This document shows, piece by piece, positions 11,611 to 21,212 of a stretch of 64,000 nt of DNA. Made by a program: the position numbers and the translations under genes. The notes beneath the pieces are model-generated. The model searched no databases. It was not told the origin of the DNA and saw nothing but the letters and a program-made list of their open reading frames with translations. The stretch comes from Otatea glauca (Eukaryota; Streptophyta; Magnoliopsida; Poales; Poaceae), in contig CM070726.1 in assembly GCA_036346275.1 (NCBI GenBank), positions 24,711,410 to 24,775,409 on the forward strand, read 5' to 3'. Every line of letters starts with the position of its first letter. Position 1 is the stretch's first letter.

Positions 11611-12257
11611 ATGTTTGCACCAAGATTTGCAAGTATGGTTAAATCGGCAGTCCAGAATCAGCAAGATACGATTAGGATAACGGATCAAGATATTTGAAAA
11701 CAAGACAGATCGTTAAGGAAATCGCCCTCAAAATAGACGCCGATACGGATACTACTCCCAAAACGTGTTGTACTGTAACTCTATCGGTCGACGTGTATAA
11801 AAGGCGGATGAGGGCAAGCTAAAAGGATACACATACAATCAATCAACTCGCGTCTACTTTTCATCTACTTTTCTGTCGACTAGGAGTAGTTTTGTAATTT
11901 AGATTCTCTTGTAACTCGATTTGATCAATAAAGTTGTGCATCGCCGATCATTGATCATCTTTTGTTACGCCAATCAGGTTCGAGTTTCTCTGATCTTGTT
12001 GCACATCGCTTTTGTCAGAGTCGATCTGCCTTTATCCTCTGATTAGCCTTAATCGGCTAATTAGGCTTATCGTTACCTTCGATCTAATCGGCTTATAGCT
12101 GGTTAAATCTAGGCTGATTGCTTCACGAAATCGGCTTTGAGTGAATTTTATACTTTCCTTATCGATTACAGGGTCAAATCGGTTAGCACGCTCTGAACCA
12201 GGTGTTCGTCTGGTGTGCTGTTGTTAGAAACCCTACTTCAAGTTTTTGGCATCAACA
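11611..12257 (+). repeat. 3' LTR of the Tat element
   Basis: A purine-rich stretch with GGGG just before 11611 fits a polypurine tract. The LTR then starts TGTTTGCACC and ends near ATCAACA. It contains TATAAAA at 11796-11802, a leader, and AATAAA at 11927-11932, in the order expected for U3-R-U5. The right boundary may instead be near 12238, because TTTTTGGCAT resembles the primer-binding-site side of related elements. The inverted gag fragment begins immediately after. Confidence 0.6.
11796..11802 (+). promoter_or_regulatory. TATA box of the Tat LTR
   Basis: TATAAAA follows a GTCGACGTG stretch and is followed about 125 bases later by an AATAAA polyadenylation signal (11927-11932). This matches the core promoter and terminator layout of a short grass gypsy LTR. 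Confidence 0.55.
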
Positions 12258-13305
12258 GTTGTATGCCGAATTGATCTCATAATATGGCTATTATCTAATC
12301 GGCCCAATTAACACAAGGAGCCGATGGTGGTTGAGGAGTTTGCCAATTATGTTCATAATTGGCATGTTGCCCTCCGAGTGCAGACTCGGGTTGGTATGGT
12401 ATAGGGCCGGTTGTGGTTGATATGAACATTGATAGCCGATGTTTGAGCTTATAGTCGTCGACTCTAGGAGTGGGACAAAAGGCTTTGAATACGTTACAAC
12501 TCTATATAGGGCCGGATTCCTCTGTGGAATCGGCTCATTATATTGTGAACGCACTGGATGTTCCATCGGTTGTGGAGCTTATTGTGGATACACATAAAAC
12601 GGAGTCGAGGGTGGCAGGCTAGCCTAAGAATCCAACTTGGTCCCATCGGTCTGCACATGGTGTTGTGGAATCCTGCTTGGGCTAGGGTCGTGTGGCAGAA
12701 TCACAGTTGGCTGGGTAGGCATCACAGTAGGACTCGAAGCTGATGGTTTAGTATCGGCTACTGGCATGACACTTTGGATGTTTGTTGCTACCGAATATAC
12801 TGGATAATTCGATAATGACTGCATCGGGTCTAGTAATCCTACAGCCAACGCTAGCTCTTGGGCCACAACTTTGACGCTATTAGATATCATCAACGAGCGT
12901 TGTTACTAGAGCCGATGACTGATTAATCAAGGCATGATGCACAAAATGGTTAATCATTTCAAACAATTCGGCCTATGCAGGCATGTATCGACTTACCGGC
13001 CTGTTATCCAGCGTGACTACAGCTTCAGAATTATTGAAGAAATTCACCGTTAGCAGCATAGTTTTCTGAGTAACATCACGTCGAGTCTTCTGATAGCAAT
13101 TCAACATCATCTCCTCAAGCATGGCTTTCCGATCCTCAATATCTTTGCGTTGTTCTAGAGTTAAATAGTCCATTGTTGAGACGATTATAGCCTCAAAACT
13201 CATATCGGATGAAGGGATCGACTTTCTTAAAGAAGACATCCTGTCCCACCGGGCATGCCAAAAGTGTGTTGCCGCCGAAAAAGAGCTATGGCAAATGTGG
13301 GGCAA
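12258..13305 (-). pseudogene. Inverted fragment of Tat-type gag N-terminal region
   Basis: On the minus strand, 13305 to 12291 reads as a gag N-terminus. An early WHARWDRMSSLRKS block follows a leader-like TTTTGGCATGCCCGG. Next come a helical EQRKDIEDRKAMLEEMM segment, then KVVAQELALAVGLLDP, then a Pro/Gln-rich stretch ending near LIGPIR. Stops and frame changes break it into three frames. It has the same GCCGAT-rich vocabulary as the element to its left but lies in opposite orientation. It abuts the end of that element's LTR without a visible second LTR. Confidence 0.55.
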
Positions 13306-13779
13306 TCCAAAACCCGCCCCGCCCTACCCAGCTATAGCAAGTAAATCGCTGCAACCCACTTCCTCACTACCACATCTCCACCGACAGACCCTAGTCCCAA
13401 TGGTGCATGCCGTCGTTGGAAGCTCGCTACAAGCTACCACCAACCTAATGAAAGCCAAGCACACCGCTCATTGTCACGCAAGGCTCGAATAAGCATGAGT
13501 TTGCTTTATGAGTTCCATGCTTCTATGTGTGCATTCATGCCTAGGAATAGGATTTGGCGATTTGTGTGCATGAATAAAGATAGAATTGTGTTACCTTGTT
13601 TTATGGATCACAAATCATACACTCAGATATTTAACTGCTATATTGCCTTTAGTGCACCTCAATTTTTTTCTCAAATTTGCTGATTTGGTCAGCTGATTAC
13701 TATCTATTCTTGTTCTTCCCTCGTATTGTTACTTCTTATTAGGTGCTCTAATGGGGACCCGAGGCCTGATAGGGACGAG
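13306..13779. other. Unassigned intergenic stretch
   Basis: I see no domain, LTR end or convincing gene here. It may be old unique sequence that received the solo LTR at 13785. Confidence 0.4.
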
Positions 13780-13784
13780 GAATA

Positions 13785-15151
13785 TGTTGGGGAATGGTTA
13801 GGCTATTTTAGCGAAAAATCAAAATTTTCTACCATGTAACCAAAAAACCACTGCAAGTTATAGATCACAGAATTACCACTAGACGCGCAGACTCGTAGTA
13901 GAAGTAGAGTCAATGTAGCCTGATAATGCAGATGTAGTCGTACTAGCCTCGTGCCTCCTACAATAGCTCCTTGTGATCGTCATAGGTTGCGAATCATCCT
14001 GCAACGCCTCCAAGGTATGCACACGTACGGGGCAGCAACACCACGCGCCAGAGTGCTAGCGTCGGCTACGCGGTTCTAGGTGGAGGAGGGGTGGCGGGTA
14101 GGGTTTCGGGAATTCTGAATTCCTACTGTGTCTCTTAACCCTAAAGCCAGCACCCCCTCCCTTTAAATAGACGCCTCATAATGGGCTCTACATTAGAGGC
14201 CCATTAGGAACTTAAAACCCATCAGAATTCAAATCACCATCTGAATTAAGTCCCAACCCTTTAAGCGTGCGACCCTATAGGTTCACGTATACCTAGACAT
14301 GACCCGAGTACTCTTACTCGACTATTAATCGGTAGCGGTCCCTAGCAGGACGTGCCGACTCCCAAGTATATGTAAAGATCACATTGAACGAACCTAAACA
14401 ATGCTTAGTTCTATGCATTTCCATTTGCCTCATGATATCGGTCAAACTCAAGACGAATACATGCCATCCTTGTTTAGATAGCTCGACCATTCTTTCTCGA
14501 TCACGTGACTCGAAATCCCCAACTATGGTTAACTCTTTAACCGTGAGTAGCATGGCCATGCATTTCCGGAATCCGACCGCTCGAGAGGCCTAGAGATATC
14601 TCTCCCGTTGAATGGAGGGGCAAATCCTATCTTGATAGACCATGCTTCGCAGCATGCTTCATGACAAACCCGAAAGCCACCTTTATAACTACCCAGTTAC
14701 GGAGTAGCATTTGGCAACCCCTAAGTAAGTCATTACACATCTTGAGCACATGCGCCAACTCAAGTCTAAGGATAGAGCATACACATTGTATATGGGACCA
14801 ACTGATGACAACAAGATTACAACGTTCTCGCAGTGTCTCAAGGTGGGTCGATCCAACTAGATGTTCTCTAACATGTGTCCATATTATTGGTTTGATATCT
14901 CCATATCTATGATCCGTGAAACATGGTCATCAACTAATACATATGCTAGTCTATTCATATGTGTCCTCATATGTTTATCGAATAGGGATCACTTTAGAAT
15001 AATCATCACAAAGTCATATATAGAGTTTCACAAACAAGTCACATACTTGCTAATAAATAATAATAACAATATTCAAAGAACAAAATAATTAATCATGAAC
15101 ATAAGGAAATATAATCATCTCTATTATTGCCTCTCGGGCATATCTCCAATA
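13785..15151 (-). mobile_element. Solo Copia LTR, BARE/Angela type
   Basis: Read on the minus strand it starts TATTGGAGATATGCCCGAGA (canonical TGTTGG with one change) and ends CCATTCCCCAACA. Perfect 5-bp duplications GAATA flank it at 13780-13784 and 15152-15156. The GAGATATGCCC...GAGGCAATAATA opening is that of Angela/BARE/RIRE1-type Copia LTRs. The minus strand has a TATTTAAAGG-like promoter near 14160. No internal region is present, so it is a solo LTR. ORFs within are chance. Confidence 0.88.
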
Positions 15152-15156
15152 GAATA

Positions 15157-15365
15157 GGGGTAAATAAATAGTATATCAGGGATGAGGATACTCCGCCGCT
15201 CCTCGTTAGAGAATGTCCCCGCTGCCATCTCTACTTCCAACTAGACTTGTTCATGGCATCCTATCTTGGAAAACTTGGTCTGAGCCTAGGTTTTAAGCCT
15301 AAGATGTTTTTTGGCTCAGCTTGGGCTATGATTTAAGTAGCTCGGTAAGACCAGGCTGGCCCGAT
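15157..15365. other. Short spacer between two solo Copia LTRs
   Basis: About 200 bases with words such as GGCTCAGCTTGGGC and CAGGCTGGCCCG, which resemble GGGCCCGGC-rich hAT-like MITE sequence in grasses (compare 43395-43500). No termini could be fixed. Confidence 0.25.
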
Positions 15366-16250
15366 ACAAGTGTTGGTGATATGCCCTTGAGGCAATCATA
15401 AAGATGATTGTATCACGCCTTATGTTCATAGAACAGTATAATTGTTTGTCGTTTGAATAAATATTGATTGGATTAATCAACAAGTAAGTGACTTGTTCGT
15501 GCAACTTTTTCCATATATCGATGTTATTCAAGTTATCCCTGATCGGTTATCATAATATATGACAATTATGCTTCATAGATTAGCACATGTATTGATTGAT
15601 GACCAAGTTTCACAGGTCATAAAGATATGGAGATATCTAATCAATAATGTGGACACACGTTAGAGAACATGCGTTGGATAGACCCATATGAGACACTGCG
15701 AGAATTGTTCTTATGTGTCATCAGTTGATCTCATGCATAGTGTATGTATGATCCTTAGTCCTGAGATTGTCATTGGTTTCCTAGATGTGTAATGGTTCAC
15801 TTAGGAGCTCCCAAACGCTACTCTTTAACCAGATAGTTATAAAAGAAGCTTTCGGGTTTACCATAAAACATGCTGAGGTATATGAATGATCAAGATGGAA
15901 TTTGCTCCTCCTATATAACAGAGAGATATCTTTTGCCCCTCAAGGTAGATGGATTAAGAAAGTGCATGGCCATGCCGAATGTGATTGAGAGTCAATCCAG
16001 ATAAATTATTCCACTACAGTATGAGTGAAGAGATCGAGTTGTCATAAGATGACACGACTCTCGCCTTGAGCTCGATCTGATATCGTGAAGCAAAGGGAAC
16101 GTTACATTATCACACTATAGTAGGTTCATCCAATGCTTTATGAATATTTGGGAATCGATATGTACTGCTAAGTACCACTATCGATTATCGGTCGGAAAGG
16201 TGTTTTCGAGTCATGTCCAAATATGCAATACCTACAGGGTCACACACTTA

Positions 16251-16953
16251 GAATTTTTATTTAAAATAATATAATTTTTTTATTCAAATTGCAAAAATAT
16301 ACGTCGATCTCAAAAAATTACAAAAATATACTTTTGTCGCCTGTACATGGGGCGATTGCCCATATATGGGGCGATCGCCCCATACACGGGCGATCAGTGC
16401 GGCTTCCAATGCGTGATATTTCCTCTGTCTACGGTCAGTTCCTAAAAAAAATCATAACTTTTTCATATGATGTCGGATGGAGATGAACTTTATATGAAAA
16501 TTGTAGCTCTCGATGGGATCTACAACTTTTGTATACAATTTTTTTCATTTGAATCCATTTAGATAGCCAAAAATAGGATAGAAGTTTCAGATCTAAAAAC
16601 AGATCTGTTTTTAGATCTGAACATTCTATCCCATTTTTTACCATCTAAATGGATTCACATTGAAAAAGTTTGTATACAAAAGTTGTAGATCCCGTCGAGA
16701 GCTACAATTTTCATATAAAGTTCATCTCCATCCGACATCATATGAAAAAGTTATGATTTTCTTTAGGAATTGACGCAGATGAGGAAATATCAGCTGCTCG
16801 AAGCGCCGATCGATCGCGTGTATGAGGCGATCGCCCCATATACGGGCGATCGCCCCATGTACGGGCGACAAAAGTATATTTTTGTAATTTTTCAAGATGG
16901 ACGTATATTTTTACAATTTGAATAAAAAATTATATTATTTAAAATAAAAATTC
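16251..16953. mobile_element. 703-bp foldback element, MULE-like, inserted in the solo LTR
   Basis: Nearly the whole element is one inverted repeat of about 350 bp per arm, meeting near 16602 at AAAACAGATCTGTTTTT. Both ends read GAATTTTTATTT inward. It is flanked by a perfect 10-bp duplication CACACACTTA at 16241-16250 and 16954-16963; 9-11 bp duplications are typical of Mutator-like elements. Each arm carries clusters of GGGGCGATCGCCCC-type words. It has no ORF of note, so it is a non-autonomous hairpin element. Confidence 0.85.
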
Positions 16954-17071
16954 CACACACTTAAGGGGTTGGAATATAGTGGTACGGATTGGATCCGTCA
17001 CTAATGGGACAAGTGTGCTTTGTCCTTCAGTTGGGCCCTAATGTAGGGTTCCACCATGAGGGAGGGGTGGC

Positions 17072-17079
17072 TATATAAA
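17072..17079 (+). promoter_or_regulatory. TATA box of solo Copia LTR
   Basis: TATATAAA lies between the U3-like part and a GC-richer leader of the LTR at 15371-17468, in the expected place and strand. Confidence 0.55.
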
Positions 17080-17473
17080 GGGATTCGTGATTGCAATAGA
17101 TCACACAAGAGGGCGCAGCCACCGAAACCCTAGCCGTCACCACTTGAGCCTTCCCTTGCGCTCTGGTGCTGGCACACCGACGCACGGCGTTCTTTTCCCC
17201 GAACGCGTGGATATCGGTAGAGGTGTTGCTGCTACCGCAACACTGTTCGGGACGATCGACCACCGCGTGAGGAGGATCGACCACCGCAACGAGCAAGATC
17301 GACCACTGCAACTGGGCGCGCACTTCGTTGATTCGGGATGCATCAACTTCCTTCTGCTGCACTGCGCGTCTAGTGGTAACGATCCATGATCATCTACTTG
17401 CGTGGCTTTCTGGTTTACGAGGTAGAAATTTTTATTGTGCGCTAGTGTAGCCTACCCGTATCCCTTCAACAAG

Positions 17474-17679
17474 CACTCATGATCAGCTGCAAACCTACAA
17501 TCCTAATTGCAGCCGCCATATATAAATGTTTCTCTTCATCCTAGCCTCAATCCCCATCTCCTCCAGACGGTCCTCAATATCCTTGACCTCGCCTCTAGCG
17601 TCGACTCCCCCATTGCTTCTTCTCGTGCACTCCCATCACCTCCGTCTCCTCCCTCCCAGCCCTCACCTTCTGCAGCAGC
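17474..17679 (+). other. Short remnant interrupted by the 24-kb retrotransposon
   Basis: A plus-strand frame from 17507 encodes a Ser/Pro-rich stretch up to the insertion at 17680. It continues in frame after the TSD at 41905 for about 20 more codons. A CATATATAAATG-like TATA lies just upstream. Pro/Ser-rich composition makes a chance ORF possible. I do not recognise a family. Confidence 0.3.
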
Positions 17680-18477
17680 TGTAAGATTGAGGATGCCGAC
17701 TAGAGGGGGAATGAATAGGCGGATTTAAAATTTATCTTCTCTAAAGATCACTATGGCCAAAACCTAGAACTAATGCGGAAGCATAAATCAAACAGTTTTG
17801 ATAAATAAGGCCTAAATCCTCTAGGCTCACTATGTGCACTAACAATCTAAGACTAAATTATGGTTTGCAATCCAAGATTGACAAGCAAGCAATTTAATTC
17901 TAGGAATGTAAATTGCAAGAATGTAAATGAGCAATAGAAAGTAAACCAAGAGAATGACACACAATCTTTTTACCGTGGTGTTCAGAGACTTGCCGGTCTC
18001 CCCTAATCCACGTTGAGGTAAGCCCAAACGAATTGGACCGGCTCTACGAATTAAGCCAAGCACCTCGAATCTACTAGCAGTAGCTCTTTCCCTCTTCAGG
18101 TAGGTAAGCTCCAACCTTCACAACTCGTCGGGCTTTCTCACAAGCTTCTTTGAGAAGGTCACCGGACCGCGACGCCTCCACGCCGTCTAGGGGTCGACAA
18201 ACACCCAGAGTAATAGGTCAAGCCTCTTGCTTGATCCTCACCAAATGCAACTCTCCTTGCTCACAAAGTGCAACACATGCACAACGTAGAGGAGAGGCTC
18301 ACACTAGCTCAAGAGAATACAAATCAACACCAAAGAGATTCTACACAAGAAACTTTAAATCAATTTCTATTCAAAAATCATTCAAATATGGCTCTATGAA
18401 CTATTGGGGTTTTGCACTCACAAGAATACCTCAAATGGGTGCTAGAGCAGCAGCAAAACCCTCTCCATTCGGTCTCT

Positions 18478-18484
18478 TATAAAG
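18478..18484 (-). promoter_or_regulatory. TATA box of left LTR
   Basis: The minus strand reads TTTATAA, in the same relative place as TATAAAA at 28477-28483 of the middle LTR and a matching TTTATAA near 33792 of the right LTR. Confidence 0.55.
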
Positions 18485-18537
18485 CCCCTCAAAGAAACTA
18501 GCCGTTTGGGGGCAAAATAAAAAAACATGCAATTTTC

Positions 18538-18960
18538 GATACTACCGCCATGTAAATCGAGGTAGTACCGGCCTCAACGGAAACAGAAAGTTATGGGCAT
18601 TAATGCATTGAAAATAGCCGTTGCTACAGTACCCCAGTACTACCGCAGTGTAAATCCCGATAGTACTAATGTTTTTGACCCCAAAAACTCAAAAACATGG
18701 CTCTCGGAAATAACTATCGGCCTTCTAGAGTGGTACTACCGCCATGTAGAAATCGGTAGTACCGATCATCGGTACTACCACCATGTAAAAGTCGGTAGTA
18801 CCACTGTTTCATCAACTAAAAAGGTCATTACATTTTATTCCGAAGTCCGATTTCTCTGGGAAATAACTACCGGCCTTTTGGAGCGGTACTACCGCCATGT
18901 AAAAATCGGTAGTACCCGCCATGTAAAAGTTCGTAGTACTACTATTTCAGTAATTAAAAC
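18538..18960. repeat. Promoter-proximal array of CGGTAGTACCG inverted repeats
   Basis: GGTACTACCG and its complement CGGTAGTACC alternate, often separated by a CCATGTAAAAAT-like spacer, so pairs form 10-bp stems with about 12-nt loops (clear at 18733-18795 and 18885-18920). The array ends about 60 bp upstream of the TATA box on the element's strand. The right LTR has the same array at about 33855-34110. Confidence 0.7.
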
Positions 18961-19233
18961 GGTCATAACTTTTTACTCCGATGTCCAATTTAGGTGATTT
19001 TGGACTCTATGGAAAGCTTACCAAGAGGGCTACAATTTTCACCCTTTTTCAAGATTTAAGCATCCATAGATATTTCCAAAGAACGCAAAAACTCCAATGT
19101 AACCACTCAAGTCTAAAATCTGATTTTCTCGAAATCCCTCATATTGACTTGATCAAGAGCGTGACTACAAGCTAGTAAGAGTCAATAAGATCAAACTTGA
19201 GCCATGTGATGATCAAATCATGATTCAAACAAT

Positions 19234-20350
19234 TTTGCAAAACACATTTGCAAATTCTAATCACAAACTCCAAGATCAAAGGTATGAACACCAATATTTT
19301 GCAAAAACACATTTGCAAATATAAATCTTGCAAACAAGAGCAATCAAGATCACATCTCTGAGCCATGTGATGATCAACACACGATCAAAATAATTTGCAA
19401 AACACATTTGCAAACTCTAGTCACGTGCTCCAAAGAATTGCACAAATATCAACTTGTTTGCAAAACAAAATCAAACATGAGCTTCTCCTATTTGCAAAAC
19501 ACATTTGCAAATCAAAGCTCCATGCAAATAACACATCAATAAAATTACAAGCATAATCTACAACTATTTGCAAAACATATTCGCAAAAATTTTCTCCATG
19601 CAAAGAACACATCAATAAAACTGCAAACATGAGCTACAACTATTTGCAAAACGTATTCGCAAATATTTGCTCAATTAAAAATCCAAATCAAGAGAGTGTG
19701 ATCTAGTGCAAACGGGATTGAGCCATCAACGCATGATGAGACTCGAGCTATAAGACTCGACCCCTCTTAATAGTACGACAACCTATAATAGCAACCCGGT
19801 CTCCCAACCATACAACGAGACCGGTAAAAGATTAGGAACACATCGTTAGCCCTAGCTAGTTATACCTTTGCCTCTAGCACATCAACTTGGAGCTTTTATG
19901 ATTACCATCATCTTCTCTCCAAGTAGGGATATTGTCTCGTTCATCAACACATGATGGACTCCCTTTGCTCTTCTCTTCAGGATCTCTCATTGATGCCCAT
20001 CAACACATAATAGCATCCATCTTCTCGATTCTTAGTTTGATGGCAATCAACACATGATGCCATCCAAATCTTCATCACCGTTGGACTTAACCTACTTTCA
20101 CAACTGATAGAAAAGGTTAGTCCAACAAATACGGTTTCCTGAATCATCAACGCACACCATTAACACATAATGGGTGCCTTCAAGATCCTTTGATATAATC
20201 CCTTGATGATTCACCACAACCCAAATCAATTGATTGAAAAAATTTGATTTGTCTTGAGTATATTAATGCAACTAAGATTCATATACTCAAGAACTTTTCA
20301 TTTGTCCTTTAACCAATAAAGAACACCATCAACACATAATTGGTTCTTTG
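19234..20350. repeat. ACACA-loop hairpins in left LTR U3
   Basis: Short inverted repeats share the loop ACACA but have different stems. Examples: 19234-19254 (stem TTTGCAAA), 19490-19512 (ATTTGCAAA), 19939-19959 (GTTCATCA with one G-T pair), 20039-20064 (GATGGCA plus bulged A plus TCA), 20152-20177 (GCAC, bulge, CCATTA). One variant loop, ACGCA, is at 19724-19738. A further copy lies outside this block at 18268-18282 (GTGCA). Confidence 0.8.
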
Positions 20351-21212
20351 ATAATTGAATGACAATCAAACACAATTTAAATTGACTTTAAATTGTCATG
20401 AGTATATATTAACTACAAATGTTTCATATACTCATTTTGATGGTTTCTAAGTAATGATCCAAATTATAGGGAGTGGTGGAAAGGGATCAATACTATTTAG
20501 ACCATCAAGCATAGAATAAACTCCATTAAATGTGTGCATATAAATAATTGAACTTTGAAACAATATGCACATATTCAATTTAAGATTGCTTTAGAGTTTA
20601 TCCTATTCTTCCACGAGTACACTACAACTACACAAGTTTTATATACTCAATTATTTGTTTCAAAGTAAAGATCCTTGAAATGTGTGGCAAGATGAAAGGG
20701 ATTGATACTATTGAAACTTCAAGATAAAGCAAGAACTCCCCCTAAATGTGTGCATTCATGTATATATGGAATTTGAAATAAAATGCACATCTTAAGATTG
20801 AAACTATGGTGTAGTTCATCCTTTATCTTAAATCTAAGGAATGCATCTAGAAATAATAGAGTTGTATTAGATGAATACCTTTGGGATTTCCATTTTTTAA
20901 TGAGACGAGACTAAACAAAAGTATACTCAATAAAAGAGTTAGTCTTATATTCAACATGATCATGAATATTTTATCCAAGGAATGCAACAAGATATAATAA
21001 TATGAACTCGAATGCATACATTTGATATTTCCATCTATTTCATTCAAAAGAGACTAATAAGAGTTATGCTCAACAAAAGAGTTAGTCCTGTAAAAAGATT
21101 TGTCATTAATTAGCAATTGAGACTAATCAATATTATGATTATCAAAGGAGTTAGTCTCAGTATTAGATCTGTCATTAACACCAATACCAAATTAATGGAG
21201 CTTGAACTTTCA

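Larger units (their letters stand above)
1..12257 (+). mobile_element. Decayed Tat-lineage Ty3/gypsy LTR retrotransposon, 5' end outside window
   Basis: Domains run gag, aspartic protease, reverse transcriptase, RNase H, a second RNase H, integrase, then an antisense ORF, then a plus-strand LTR. The integrase-last order is Ty3/gypsy. A second, archaeal-type RNase H and an antisense extra ORF between integrase and the 3' LTR are known for the Tat lineage. Every domain carries stops, frameshifts or lost catalytic residues, so this copy is dead. The 5' LTR and gag start lie left of the window. The element is split by a younger 2.8-kb solo LTR at 2708-5542. The words GCCGAT and ATCGGC recur throughout the coding parts, the antisense ORF and the LTR. 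Confidence 0.9.
15371..17468 (+). mobile_element. Solo Copia LTR, BARE/Angela type, carrying a nested foldback element
   Basis: It starts TGTTGGTGATATGCCC and ends TATCCCTTCA, with perfect 5-bp duplications ACAAG at 15366-15370 and 17469-17473. Without the 703-bp nested element and its 10-bp duplication it is about 1.39 kb, close to the neighbouring solo LTR. The segment CAGGGTCACACACTTAAGG, rebuilt across the nested insertion, is typical of this LTR class. A TATATAAA box lies at 17072. No internal domain remains. Confidence 0.88.
17680..21212 (-). repeat. Left LTR (3' LTR) of the gag-only element
   Basis: On the minus strand it begins TGAAAGTTCAAGCTCC at 21212 and ends CTCAATCTTACA at 17680. 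A PPT-like AAAAAGGGGAAGAT precedes it at 21213-21226. The unit is 3533 bp. TATA is near 18481, so U3 is about 2.7 kb and R-U5 about 0.8 kb. The U3 holds the CGGTAGTACCG array (18538-18960) and the ACACA-loop hairpins (19234-20350). Confidence 0.85.
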
